From Syncephalis fuscata (Eukaryota; Zoopagomycota; Zoopagomycetes; Zoopagales; Piptocephalidaceae), in assembly GCA_025786725.1 (NCBI GenBank), contig JAHLTZ010000050.1:1-64000 (forward strand): a stretch of DNA of 64,000 nt. Reading direction: 5' to 3'. The notes under the pieces are model-generated. The model ran no database searches. It worked only from the letters and a program-made list of their open reading frames with translations, and was not told the DNA's origin. The position numbers were made by a program, and so were the translations under genes. Shown here piece after piece: positions 46,774 through 59,849 of this stretch; within the stretch, counting starts at the first letter, position 1, and every line of letters begins with the position of its first letter.

Positions 46774-49050
46774 AATAATTGATGGTGACGGCGATAAGCG
46801 TGTCGGAATGCCAATAAAGACTATAAAAGGAAATTACCATTCAAGGCAATCAACAGCCACTGGGGGTCTAGAATAAAGAATGGATATGAATTAGAACTCA
46901 GTTTTATATTTAATAAAGTGAATATTATATTAGACGCGGTATAGCGTAGATTACACATAATAAATAAGGGCACTTATACACACACAGTATATAACATATA
47001 GTATACAGTATACAGTCTATCATCGCTGGATATCATGTACTTACATAGTGATATCGACGATATCTTTTGGTTTAATAAATGAAATAGCAAGAGAATAAAC
47101 ACACAGACAAACAAACAGATAAGAGGAAAAATGAAATAGTTGAACAAGCAGTGATAGATAATGAACGATAGCGTGAGGAGAAAAAGAAAGTGTTGGTGCT
47201 GTTGTAGCTACTGTTGTTGTGGCAGTGTCGCGAGTAGAAAAGAATAAGGAGGAGAGAAGAAGAAGAAGAAGAAGAATGTGGTGTTAACAACAAAGTGGAT
47301 GGTTTTTAGTTGGCGCAACAGTCGAGGGAATGTGTGGCATTGGTGGGTCAGGCGGGGAAACAAGGGAGCTGTTTAAAGAAAGAGGTCGACAAGGATCGGA
47401 TGGTTGAAAATGGGAAATCAGGAGGAAGGAAGACTACAGAGAATGTGTGTGTGTGTGTGTGAGGAGTAAGGAAGAAAAGTGACAGACAAATAGACAGACA
47501 GACAGAAAGGATTAAAGGCAAGAATAATTTTCTATTTGTTATTACACCCAAAAAAAGGAATGAGGCGGGGAATGGAAGACTAAAGAAACCGGACAGGCAT
47601 TAACAAATAGGTGGTGCATGTGTGTCTATGTGGATGTATGTATGTATGTATGTATGTGAATGAGTGAGTGTGGCAGTATAATGATATGGATGATATTCAT
47701 CACATAGTATGTCATTAATATGGTGTATGTATGTATATGATAGATACAGTGTATAAATGTATGATAGTGTGTGCGTGTATATGGTATAAACACATGCATG
47801 TGAATGAATACAAAAAGAATACACTCCAGTTTGTATATGTGTGTGTGGTGTGTGTGTGTGTGTGTGTCAAGGACCCTCATTTCTTCGCATCACTATAATT
47901 AACAGCTGTGATCATGGCACCAACTCGTTATCGACCTGTCTTCCATGCCCTTTAGCATGCGTAAATGTAAGTGTAGTGTAATAAAACATATAGAAAAGGT
48001 GTTAGTACCACGTCAATTGGTCGGTCTGTTTCTTTCTAGGCCACATACTACATAAGGAAAAGGGGAATCCAATGCTTAGGATAGGCTGTTCTAAGCATTG
48101 TTCGTTGTTCTTTCTTTCTTCCTACCATAACACAGAAATAGAATAGCGTTTAAATCTACAAATTGTAACTGTGATTAGTATTGTATAAATTATTAATGAT
48201 TGTACAGTTTAATAATGTTGTTTTAACCAAATAAACATGTGTTCTTTCTTTTTTTGCTATAATAAAACAATAGCTGCTGTGTAGTGGCCATTCTGTACGC
48301 ATTTACACCTACTCGAATCGATAGGCGTAGATATGCAACAAATACGCACAACCATGAGTTGGATGAATGTAAATGTGCTGTTGAGCATTGCTTACTGCAG
48401 TTACGAGCATTGATATGCGGCTATTACTGCTGCTGCTGCTGTTGCTGTTATCTACATTATCAAAAGTATCTTATTCATGCTTACTCCTTATTGCCATGCA
48501 TCACGGCAAAGGAAGCGATCTATCATTTGGCTTTTCACCATATCACACTACCCAGTATGGATGGTAATATGATGTGGCTGTCGCTTTAGCACCAATGGCT
48601 GAATGGCCAATGAGGACCATTTTAGGTTAAAAAAGGTTGCTATCAATTAAAAGGCGGGCCATCTGCGTTGTGACCGCATTGGGCAGTTGAAACGCCGCTA
48701 TAGACAGAGAGTGTGTGACATCCATCACATCATCAATTAGTGTTGATTGGATCAGTGGAAGGAAGGAAAGAGAGAAAGAAGGAAAGAAAGAGTGTAATGT
48801 GTGTGGTACAATAATGGCCATGGATTTGTGTTAGGAGAAAACACTTTTACGCTGCGTGTTACACACTATGAATAGAGCGATAAAGTAGCCACGCTGAAGT
48901 GTTGTTGTTAAGAGAGAGAGAGAGGAGAGGAGAGAAAGAGAAGAAAAAGGTCCACACAGTCACAATTCACTATGTATATTAGTATGGTATTAATGAATCG
49001 TAACGGGCTTTTCTTTTCTTTTTTCTATTTCTATTGTTGTAGTTATTAGT
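46774..49050. repeat. microsatellite-rich intergenic region
   Basis: Contains (AAG)n near 47260-47276, (GT)n at 47444-47461, (GTAT)n at 47634-47657, (GT)n at about 47837-47867, (CTG)n near 48425-48450 and (GA)n at 48912-48945. No coding region is convincingly supported, although a possible two-exon mini-ORF at 47914-48084 was noted. Probably includes the 5' region of the zinc-finger gene. Confidence 0.6.
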
Positions 49051-50068
<1,018 letters not shown>

Positions 50069-50365
50069 TATAAACTATAATTACAACTCTAACTATTTTA
50101 TCAAATGATTTATGCTGTATATATTGAATATTGATGTTGCAAGCCATTTACATAGTTTGTAAATTAATTGCGGTTTTTAAATAGTAATACACTAGACATT
50201 TGCATTAATAAATTAATTAAAACTACTAGAAAGGTCACGACTATTCTTAACAACACGTTTTAATACACAAAGATTGAATAAAAATATACAGACTTTTCTC
50301 TTGTAGTTCAATCGTATATATTAAGCTATTTACTTGACAGATTCCTGTTTCTGCTTTGTTGTACT

Positions 50366-51507
50366 ATGGACGAGCTTATATCTATATTCTTTCCTAGTAA
50401 TGCCTCATTACCGGCGCCGATACCGGCACCATTGCCGCCACCACCACCTAAATCAGTACTTGAAAGATTATTAGAGAAATTGCCTTGGTCAGTTGAACAA
50501 TTGCGATGGTTTACGTGTATTGTTTTGTCGACGGCAGGTGTCTCGGCGACAGTATTTGGCTATGTGCGCTATGGTCGACGAGCGCGCCGTTTACGCAATA
50601 CGCCGTCAGTCAATTCACTGCACAATATACAAGATGTGTTACAAAAAACACCACACGATTCGAGTGTTTGGCTCAAAGTAGGCGTCTATTTATCAATAGC
50701 TACGCATTCGTCTCATTTATGTATTTATTTGCCTGTTTGTTGGTTTAGATCACGGGTCGAGTCCATTGTCCGAATCCTGTGGTGGCGCCTCTTTGCGGAT
50801 TACCGTGCGCGTATGTTGACGTGATTTATGCACGCCGTCATTTACATCGCCGTAAATTGTCACCGCAAGCCACCAACGAAGACCGACGTCGATTAGAGAG
50901 ACGCGAGAAACGCCGCTGGTCTCCTAAGCAGCTTAATGTAACTTTGCTACCTCTATGTCCTATCCCATCTGTATCCACTTATACTAGCATCGCAGGAACT
51001 ATTTCATGAAAAGCTAAAATCAGCTTGGACGCTACAAATCCCCAGTGGCGAGCATGTCAACGTTGATATGGCCGGTGCCGATCTATCTCTAGAGCGCACG
51101 GTTAATAGAAAAAAGGTAACTGTCTATTTAGCAAAGGATGTAATAATAGACGGCTTACGGCTGAATAGATACATGAATCTGTATTAAGAAACGATGCAGC
51201 CGTTCTGGTACTTGGTCGAGTTAATGGCAACTTGAATGGTGATGTATTTTGTATTTCTAATCAACGTGATCAAACCATTCGGCGTAAAGCTCGTCAGTCC
51301 ACGTCAAATACCGATTGGTGCTTAATTACTACGCAAACAGAAAAACAATTACTTTATTCACTAGATAAACGATGGATAAGCTGGACGGTTACAGGTGTAG
51401 GATTCTTGAGTGGTGCTGCTTTTTTGGCCCGGATAATATTGGCTAGTGTATTTCTTTTGATTAAGCTAATAATAATTGATATTTATAGCATTGCAATAGC
51501 CATTTAA
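50366..51507 (+). CDS. MUL1/GIDE-domain membrane protein lacking a RING finger
   Basis: Four exons: 50366-50677, 50749-50937, 50996-51115 and 51169-51507; 319 residues with no break. A Pro-rich N-terminus and a membrane helix ('WFTCIVLSTAGVSATVFGYV') precede the GIDE/MULAN domain ('ITGRVHCPNPVVAPLCGLPCAYVDVIY'). The end is a second hydrophobic region ('WTVTGVGFLSGAAFLARIILASVFLLIKLIII'). Animal MUL1 ends in a RING finger after the second helix; no Cys/His RING pattern is visible here. It is therefore probably a membrane protein with the GIDE fold but without ligase activity of its own. Mitochondrial outer-membrane location is inferred. Confidence 0.75.
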
Positions 51508-51891
51508 AATCATTTTAATAAACTTTAATCCATATTGTAACTTGGTGCTATATATTAACTATTTAGTATTTACGATGAAATGTATACGCCATTTTATATC
51601 TTATTGATAAGCTTAAAATTGAATAGTAAATAAACACTTGATCGATTAGCATGAAAGCGATTGCATTGATTTTAAGCTGCTAGCTGCTAGCTGCTAGTGC
51701 AATATCGTTTGTTTATTACTGGCAATACAAGCAAAAAATACTTTTAATTGCTTTATTCCAATTATTTTATTATATTCTAATAACATGAATCATTGGAACT
51801 GGCTTGTTTAATAGTAACATGATGTCTTCCCTTATTACATGCCACTATTTACCGTATCGTTAATCGTTTGCTATTTTAATATATGTGCTAC

Positions 51892-52365
51892 TTACCGATC
51901 TTTCATCTGTTTTACCAAATGGACCTTATGAGATACGTGACGTTGGAATGCTCGCATTTCTCTTTCTTTCTTTTCCCGCTGGCGGCGTTGTGTGGGTTTT
52001 TCGTATCGTTCGCGTTTACGTAGCAGTTTGCGAATCTTATTACGCGCTAATAGCATACTTAATTGGCGATAGGCTTGACCTGGATTGTCATACGTTACTG
52101 GAACACTACGACCGGCAGTACGAGCAGCAAGTCGTGATGTTACAGGTGAAGTATTCACGGTATTGGCCATGTAGCTGAATCCTGGACTATTGCTAGCTGG
52201 TGCCGAAGTAGCATTCGTTTGATTATTAACGGTTGGTAGGACGTAGTTGGCGAAATCGGAACGGAGTCGCACAAGTGGTACTACTACGCCGGCCATGGCC
52301 CGCGGCAATTTAACAGCTTGCTGGGTCAGTGGTCGAATCAGGCCGACATGCAAGGAGGGAAGCAT
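51892..52365 (-). CDS. MRP21: mitochondrial small-subunit ribosomal protein bS21m
   Basis: Homolog of bacterial S21 in the mitochondrial ribosome. The C-terminal 70 residues carry the family core 'GRSVPV', 'AYRQLSMLLARNKIRKLLRKRERYEKP' and a very basic tail. The first ~90 residues fit a mitochondrial presequence and linker. The Met at 52365 is preferred over the upstream Met at 52488, which would add an unrelated hydrophobic stretch. Single exon in this reading, 157 residues. Confidence 0.75.
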   Translation of the reverse strand: MLPSLHVGLIRPLTQQAVKLPRAMAGVVVPLVRLRSDFANYVLPTVNNQTNATSAPASNSPGFSYMANTVNTSPVTSRLAARTAGRSVPVTYDNPGQAYRQLSMLLARNKIRKLLRKRERYEKPTQRRQREKKEREMRAFQRHVSHKVHLVKQMKDR

Positions 52366-52703
52366 TGTAGCAAATAGAATAAAGAAAGAAAACGTGTGGA
52401 CAATGGTCGAAAATAAATCAAATGGCTTAATACAAAATTTTGCTATTACACTCAACGACAATGCTAATAAATCGTATGTTTTTACCACATATTAGTAAAC
52501 ATAATTAAACGTAAAATTTAAATAAAATAAAAATAAAACAGGTATTATTTTCTAGTTGTGACATATACTCGAATAACCACTAGGACATTAACAGAGCAAG
52601 GAGCATAAGGACTTGAACAGCAGAAAAAGAAAGTTTTGTGTGTGCAGTTCTAATTATGTAAAATAACAGTATGGTATTAGTAATAGTAGTAATTTAACAA
52701 TTA

Positions 52704-55672
52704 TTTTCTGATAACATTCGCGTAATTGAACTAGGCATTCAATCTATTGAACATGGAGCTAGGTGATGAGTGACATCAATCATCAAATACTTATCATTGT
52801 AGATTCATTATCCAGTATGCATATATTCAGTACACATATATATCATTCTATAATATACCAAACACATTCTATTTATTATAAATTTAGTACATTTATTTAT
52901 TATATCCATTGAATTATATAGCTAGCACTGCTAATCACATACCTCTCGCTGTATATTCATTAAAGTTATAAAGGTATATTGCATGCAACTCAATGAATAA
53001 AATGAATGCAGCATGTTAAAGACTATAGCAAATAGATTGTGCTCAACGTATGATAGAGTGCTATACAGCAGTATAAATATACAACATTAATTATGTGTAT
53101 GTATATAATATATGCGTACAGTATAATGACGATTGTCATTGATGAGTGATGTTATTTACCCGATTCCATGTTCACTAGGACGAATGTGGAGTTCAACTAT
53201 GTTAATATTGTTAGATGTAGCTATTTGATCCTCAAATCATATCAAATGGCTAGTAAAATTGCTAATAAAAACAAATTGTATAATAATGTTAAATGACATA
53301 TAGTATATTATACGATTGATACAGCTTATTCGACTTGCACAACAGAGAATTAAGTTTTTAAAAATTAAAATATTTGAATACACCATACAGAACATACAAT
53401 ATGTTAAATACAATAGTCAAAAAGTAAAAGTGAAATCTAATATGTTTATTAGTTAAGCCACAATAAAAGCAATACTGCCAACAAATAACAAAACAATGTT
53501 AAGCATAGTCTATATCTAAGCTGTTTAACCTCTAACTGTTCCATAATATGGAACATAAACAGCATGGTTCGATGGTGATCCATTAATTCCTGGATTAGGA
53601 TCAATTACAATATACCCGGAATATGACCATATTTCGCCATTTTGTATATTCCTCGGCACACTAATCTTTATGTTGATCTCGCTTATCTGATTTAGTCGTA
53701 AATCAATAGATCCTGGAAGGGAAACGGTTGCAATCACATGTTTTCCTGACGATGTATTGCTAATAGGTTTTGATTTCAAAACTGCTGCGCTGGAATATGT
53801 GAAAGTTTATACGATGCTGATGTGTCAGATAGAGGTGAAAGTTTGATCAATACATCCACTGCGTTGGTATACGTGTCCTCCAAATTAATTAACGATGGTT
53901 CAACATGAACACTTTTAGTATCTATTAGTTTGGTAAGATTGATTATACCGGACCTTGATATAATGGAGAAACGTAGGAATCTGCATTACTGACTTTGACG
54001 GGAACTGCGCTGTTTTGTAATATAGTTCTGGCATGGTTAACATCAACCAAACTCTTGTTATCAATTTCAGCTATCAATGCAGCTGCACCCGCAACATATG
54101 CAACAGCAGCTGATATATCGCTAAAATGAGGTTTGCTTATTGTTTTACGAGTGGTAATGGTGTAGATTTCGTGACTTGGTGCCAAGATGTCAGGATAGAA
54201 AGGTGGTATGAATGGTTCATTCTGCGGTCCAGCTGTATCGACAGTAACACTGCCATCCTCGATGTAGCCATACTTTTCTGCAAAAATATATTTGTATTAC
54301 GTCTATTCTATAACCTTCTTCTATAAATATAGCATCTTTTTCACTGATATCAAACAAAGGCATATCGCATTTTTGTCTTTTTTGGTAAGGATTGTTTACG
54401 ATGATAAGCCTAGCCATCCGTATTGATTTAGCATATTCTAAAAAATAAGGAGTTTTTGATTTATCATACCATACAAGTGCAATGTCTTCTCTTTTAAGCT
54501 CAGTAAGATGTTCTTCTAATCTGCTCTTGATATTTCTAGGAATAATATTCATTTCTTTGTTAAAGTCATAGCTCATGTCTGAACATGGAGAATTAAACTC
54601 AATACGACGGCCAGTTGTTTTCTCCTCAAACCAGTGCGATAGTCGATACTTTTGTTTAAAACCACCAACACTTAATACAGGAAGGCCTTGATATGAAAAG
54701 TAATTTGGATTTATAAAATTATTGGCTGATGCTGCAACAATCATAATCACGCCATGTTTTGCAGCATCTTCTATTGTTTCTTTTAGTTTAGTACTGTATT
54801 CATCTACAATGGCAATCTCCGGCAATACAACAATTTTCATTTGGTCCTGGCGTATTGCAATTGTTATAGCTTTCAACACCAATGAGGTTGAAGTTGGATC
54901 TGTGCAACTAAATACGCGATAGGTGCCAAGTGTTGCCTCGGGTGCAACTCCAATAAAATAATTGGTTTTTGCAACGGCAATTCCAGCTAGACTTACACCA
55001 CGTCTATTGCATTTAGATGGATGTTTAGCTTGACTGTAATTAATAGACACAAGTCCATGATTATAATTATAATTTCCTTCAAATGCATCAGTGTTCGAAT
55101 TAATCCCGCTGTCAATAATTCCGAGTTTCACGCCTTTTCCTTTAATACCATTGGCATGAAGTGCTTTAACGCCGGTGGGTACATAATAAGGTGTTACATA
55201 AACTAGTTTACCGGTAATTCTAGAGCTAATATAGGGCCAGTCATAATTAGGTTTTGTGTAAAAATCATCTTCATATGTTTTGGCACTGTCTACGGTAAAG
55301 TGTGTGTTGAACAAAATAGCAACAATGTAAATATTACCAGTTGTTGTGCTTGTCTTGCTATCATAGTTATAAGCAACTGATGTATCAAAAAATAATTGTA
55401 TGGTTTAATTATAGGAAAAGTGTCGACAAAAAGTAAATGAAAAATAAGACAATGTATATGAGACGAAAATAAATAAATAAATAATATTCAGATTCAGATG
55501 ACATGGCTCTATAAAAGAATAATGACATGTGCTAGATGCCATTTTAGGTTATTAAACAAAATATTTAAGAAAGGTGTCCAAAATTGTACAACAGTAATGC
55601 GGTAGTTGAATAGAAACCACTAGTAATTCGATTTTTACTTGTTTAATTCTCCATTCTAGTAACTATCATGTG
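52704..55672. repeat. segmental duplication D2 (subtilisin segment)
   Basis: Second copy of 20446-23400, same orientation, inserted between the bS21m gene and the small ORF at 56300. Differences are mostly single substitutions and small indels. Confidence 0.85.
53525..55363 (-). pseudogene. subtilisin-like (S8) protease with lost catalytic His, copy 2, frame-broken
   Basis: Same architecture as copy 1. The N-terminal two thirds (54217-55314) is one open frame with the Asp motif 'GIIDSGI' and 'NRRGVSLAGI' at the His position, again Arg instead of His. Frame changes occur near 55303 (signal peptide), 54295, 53953 and 53787 relative to copy 1. The Ser-region block and Fn3-like tail persist in separate frames. 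Because copies 1 and 2 share the His loss but not the frame breaks, the His loss predates the duplication. Inferred inactive. Confidence 0.7.
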
Positions 55673-56299
55673 CCGTTATTCCTTCTTTAATCAAATGCTA
55701 ATTTTATATTTTCTTTTGATAAAATTGATAATTGTGGTATTATACATCAATGTATATACATATAGTCTAACAATCGTTTTATAGGCCAAATAATTTGCAA
55801 TCAATATTTAAATTATATATAAACTATTGCATGGCATCGCTATGCCTGTTAAACAATAAAAGTTATAATAAATCCGCATACAATATCAAGTCATTTACTT
55901 ATTATGCAAACATATAAATTTGTTTATTCTATTGAATGTATACATTTTTGTATTAAGTTAATAATATGAAAGTAGTAGAATTGTAGTCAATGGTCGACGA
56001 CTTATAAAACAAAATGATTAGTTTGGATACTAATAAATGCGCTATAATCATTAATATTTCTCGCCATCCGGCTTCATCTTCAATAGAACGAATGTCTAGT
56101 TCAATTGCGAGAATATGATTAAATATAATCATTTAACACCAAATCGTATTAAATAACTAATAAATCTAACGTTTGCAAAAAGAAGAGGCATTTTTTTTCA
56201 TAATAAACGAAGTTATGTAATAATAATATCACAGTATATAAATAGCATAAATATAGTTTAAGGCAAAAAGAAATAACTTGTTGCTTGGTAGTCTCAGCC

Positions 56300-56602
56300 A
56301 TGCATAATTTATTTAAAACTTGGCAATTAACAAGGCGCAAGGTATTCAGCACGGCTGTAAAACAAAGTATAATTGCTTTATTTCTGCCATGCATTAGTAA
56401 AATACTGGGGAGCATGTGGATCGGCCGCTTCAAGGCATTGCTGTGGCAACATGTGCTCATGTTATGGACAGCCGCGTGCTTCAATCCTATACACTACAAA
56501 CCTAAATGGCATAAGTTCTTTCGAGTTACCAAAATACAAAAAGAAACCGGTATACGTCCGTTCACGCGCTCTACACTAATGACACACAAAAGGAATGCCT
56601 GA
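56300..56602 (+). CDS. hypothetical small basic protein
   Basis: ORF of 100 codons beginning 'MHNLFKTWQLTRRK'. It has an amphipathic or basic N-terminus, a hydrophobic middle and a basic tail containing 'YKPKWHKFFRVTKIQKETG'. It may be a mitochondrial membrane protein, but no family was recognised. An internal GT...AG pair (56341-56397) could be an intron instead. It lies 0.7 kb upstream of the PP2C gene. Confidence 0.3.
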   Translation: MHNLFKTWQLTRRKVFSTAVKQSIIALFLPCISKILGSMWIGRFKALLWQHVLMLWTAACFNPIHYKPKWHKFFRVTKIQKETGIRPFTRSTLMTHKRNA

Positions 56603-57292
56603 CAGTTAAAACCACACACTCGACAACTCGCCACATCATTGTAGCACAGCCAATCTATAATAATCATAGAAGAATACGGTTATTGTCTTCTTCACACTTC
56701 ATTCTTATTTCTTCACACTATCAGCTACTTACTTGCCACATCCACTCACACAAATACGCACACTCGCCTATTGATTTCTATAAGAACAACTTTTTACTGC
56801 GCCATTAGTCGCTTTATACCGTTGACAGCCGACTACAATACTGTGTTCCTAGCGGACTCTGCTCAACCACCCATCTTACACCTTTACCTCCTTTCACTGG
56901 GACACGGCTCGTTTCCTTGTCCTCCCTTTTCTTTCTTTTCTTTTCTTTCCGATACACCGGCCTAGCTGTAGTGTGCGCGTACATACGAATAAAGGCGACT
57001 AACTATACGTTGTTCGTTTGAAACGGTAGGTAGCTGGCGTAATTAACGATAGGGACATCGCGAAGCTGTGCCTTCGTTATGGCAACGAATAAACAGAGCA
57101 AAGATCCACTAACTTGATTGCCATCTTCACTACCGCAACTCATGCCAATCTATCTTATTGTTTTATTGAAGACAGAATTATTTGGCGACAACTCGCTACT
57201 TCAAGCAACGTCTATTGTGCAAGAAAGATAAAGTGAAGAACACTTGCAGTGTACCTAGTATTCGTATCTACGATAACAGCAATATTGGTAAT

Positions 57293-58586
57293 ATGATAGC
57301 ACAGTCATCAACGCCAGGCGAATCGGCTAGTTGCACGTATGCTAACGGGACTGCCTCGTTCCGCGTTGGTGTGTCCGAAGATCGCAATCGTCGATGCCGC
57401 CGTGTTATGGAAGTAAGTTGTGAATTAATTATGATAAATATAAGTATTAAGCAATTGATTAATAATGTGTAATAATTGTATAATACTAATAGGACACACA
57501 TAGTATTCAAGCAGATTTTTGTGGCATACAAGGCCAAGGATTCTTTGGTGTATTTGATGGACATGGTGGAAAAATGGCTGCTGAATGGTGTGGAGAACAC
57601 TTTCATGAGGTAATTAACCAATTACTAACTAACCATATATTGATCTATCAACATAATACTATTATTACTAGACATTGAAAAGTTGTTTACAAGAAAATCA
57701 AAACCAAGAGCCTATTCCTGAAGTGTTAAAAAGGCATTTTTAGCTGCTGATGCTATATTGGGCGAGAATAAACAAGATCATTCAGGCTGCACGGTGATTA
57801 CTGCACTGTTGACAGTCGAATCTGCTGCTGCGGGACAGAATAGCAATAACGTTGCTAATACTAACAACAACAACAACAATACAACTACCGCTATTAATAA
57901 CACTAATAACAGTACCAGCAATAACACTAACACTAGTAGCACTACAAATGCTAATGGTGCTACTGCACCTATAAAACGAAGACTATACACGGCCAATGTA
58001 GGCGATGCCCGTGCTGTTCTATGGTATGTCTATTATTACAACAAATACAGTATTCAATCAATTAACATTGTATTTAAAGTCGTGATGGCAAAGCAATCCG
58101 TATGTCATACGATCATAAAGGTGCCGATCAACGTGAATCTCAACGTATTACTGATAAAGGAGGATTTATGATGGGCAATCGTGTTAATGGTAACTGCCAA
58201 TTGTAACTTTAATGTTACAATCTATACTAATTACTTGATTTAGGTATGCTGGCCGTGACACGAGCCTTGGGAGATACAGCTATGAAAGAATTTGTAATTG
58301 GTCTACCTTATACACAAGAAGTTGATTATGTGAAAAGATACGTGCCTTATTTTGGCTTGTGATGGCGTAAGTCGATATAAATGACTAATGGAAGCACGGT
58401 GTATTAACTATAATCATGTTTATTAATAATATAAATTAGCTTTGGGATGTCTGTGACGACCAAACAGCCATCGACTTGATTAAAAATGTAGTCGATCCAT
58501 TGGAGGCAAGCCAGAAATTGCTTAAATATGCCTTGGAGAACTTTAGTTCGGATAATCTTACCATTATGGTGATCCGCTTTAGTTAA
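57293..58586 (+). CDS. PTC1: PP2C-type Ser/Thr phosphatase (Ptc1-like)
   Basis: Metal-dependent phosphatase that in yeast dampens stress MAP-kinase signalling. Exons: 57293-57412, 57493-57609, 57672-58023, 58080-58189, 58244-58366 and 58440-58586. Motifs: '[18 protein letters not shown]' across the first junction, '[18 protein letters not shown]', '[13 protein letters not shown]', '[13 protein letters not shown]', 'LAVTRALGD', '[12 protein letters not shown]' and '[10 protein letters not shown]', with the metal-binding Asp residues present. An Asn/Thr-rich insert (about 57840-57960) lies in the middle. Two homopolymer slips occur (A run at 57728-57732 one short; A run at 58333-58336 one long). 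The open frame extends upstream to 57182, so the start is uncertain. Confidence 0.8.
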
Positions 58587-59163
58587 CTTGGTCTATTTAC
58601 TCAAATGGTCTAGTTAACATTGGTTATATACGTATAATTACGTTGATTTACACATTCCTTATAGGCAGATAATGATTGTTTATCTGCCACTATTATTATT
58701 ATTTCTACGAGATGGTAATGCTATTGATAATTTAATACTAATGATAATAATGTGACAATGGTATTTATATTGTCATCTACCAGTTGACAGTTAAATATTA
58801 ATGATTAAACAACAGCTAGTGTTATATTATAATGCCACTACAACTATTATTATTACTACTATTACTGTTATTACTATGCTTATCATCGCCACCACCACCT
58901 CCTTTGTACCTGTTGGTAAAAAGATATCTGTTTGTGTTTGCATATATTGCAATAAAAATCTATTTCATCATTGTGCACGACATTTTATGTGAATGCAATG
59001 TAGTTGTATAGAACTACAAGCAATTGATAGAGTTGGTTAAAAGGTGTGAAGCATTTTAATCACCTGAAGAAAGCTTATACCGTTGTATAAATGCATCTAC
59101 ATCGACAAGATCGTCAAAAACATATGCAATTGCATTGATACATGAACGCGTTTTATGGACAAT
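58587..59163. other. intergenic, convergent 3' flanks
   Basis: Lies between the PP2C gene (plus) and the uS10 gene (minus). Low-complexity A+T-rich sequence with short ATT/ACT-type repeats near 58830-58900; no gene seen. Confidence 0.4.
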
Positions 59164-59618
59164 TTAAACGTCAGCATGGTAACTTCAACCTCGACTCCTG
59201 GCTCAATGGAGATGGAGGTCTATAGTGTAATGGGCATATATAGTATATGGAAAACAATGGTTAGCAAGCTATTCATATCTATCTACAGCATATATGCTGC
59301 TGTACTTACAATCTGCTTAACGATTTCCGATGGGCTGTGGAGATCGATCAAGCGCTTGTGGATGCGCATTTCATAGCGATCCCAAGTCTTGGAACCTTCA
59401 CCGTTAGGAGTCTTACGGGTGGTGATGCGAAGGACCTTGGTTGGAAGACGAACTGGGCCCTTGACGCGAAGCTGCTTGTCCTTGGAGCGGTTGACCAAGT
59501 CGGCGCAGACCTTCTCGAGGTTCTTCACGTTGCGGCTGGTGAGCGTGATGCGGATGCGATGGATCTTGGCCTCAACAGCCTCCTCATAACCGGGCTTGCC
59601 CTTGGCGACGTAAGCCAT
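59164..59618 (-). CDS. RPS20: cytosolic 40S ribosomal protein uS10 (S20e)
   Basis: Essential small-subunit ribosomal protein. Exons are 59310-59618 and 59164-59219, with a 90-nt intron (59220-59309). The product has the family blocks '[19 protein letters not shown]', '[44 protein letters not shown]' (read in parts) and, after the junction, '[14 protein letters not shown]'. One base is missing near 59171-59178; restoring it gives the normal ending A-D-V and a stop at 59164. G+C-rich codon use suggests high expression. Because uS10 is essential and only one copy is seen here, the break is probably a sequence error. Confidence 0.9.
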
Positions 59619-59849
59619 GCTTATAGTATTCTTTTAGTTTTAAAAGTTCAACGGGGAACAAAGCAGATTGGCCCAGCGGTGACCAAAGATCTGGCAACAG
59701 TTAAGTAGTGGTAAAAAGAAAGAGGAGGAAAACAAGAAAAATGGTCAGTTGTTTTTTTCTTCAAAATGCACATGGGGCCCACCCCTGCTACTCAATTCAA
59801 ATTAGAATAGTACAACTGCCGACTGGTTGGATTGTACTTTGACATCCAC

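Noticed and set aside
47914-48084. Possible two-exon mini-gene starting 'MAPTRYRPVFHAL'
   Set aside because: A donor (47967) and acceptor (48039) are present, but the frame needs a repaired base, the product would be about 32 residues and no family was recognised.
48284-48589. 101-codon ORF with a Cys/Tyr-rich middle
   Set aside because: The Cys run comes from a CTG/TGC microsatellite; no domain, near-cognate start, no conserved context.
56771-56965. 64-codon ORF upstream of the PP2C gene
   Set aside because: Pyrimidine-rich composition typical of a 5' leader or promoter; no recognisable protein features.
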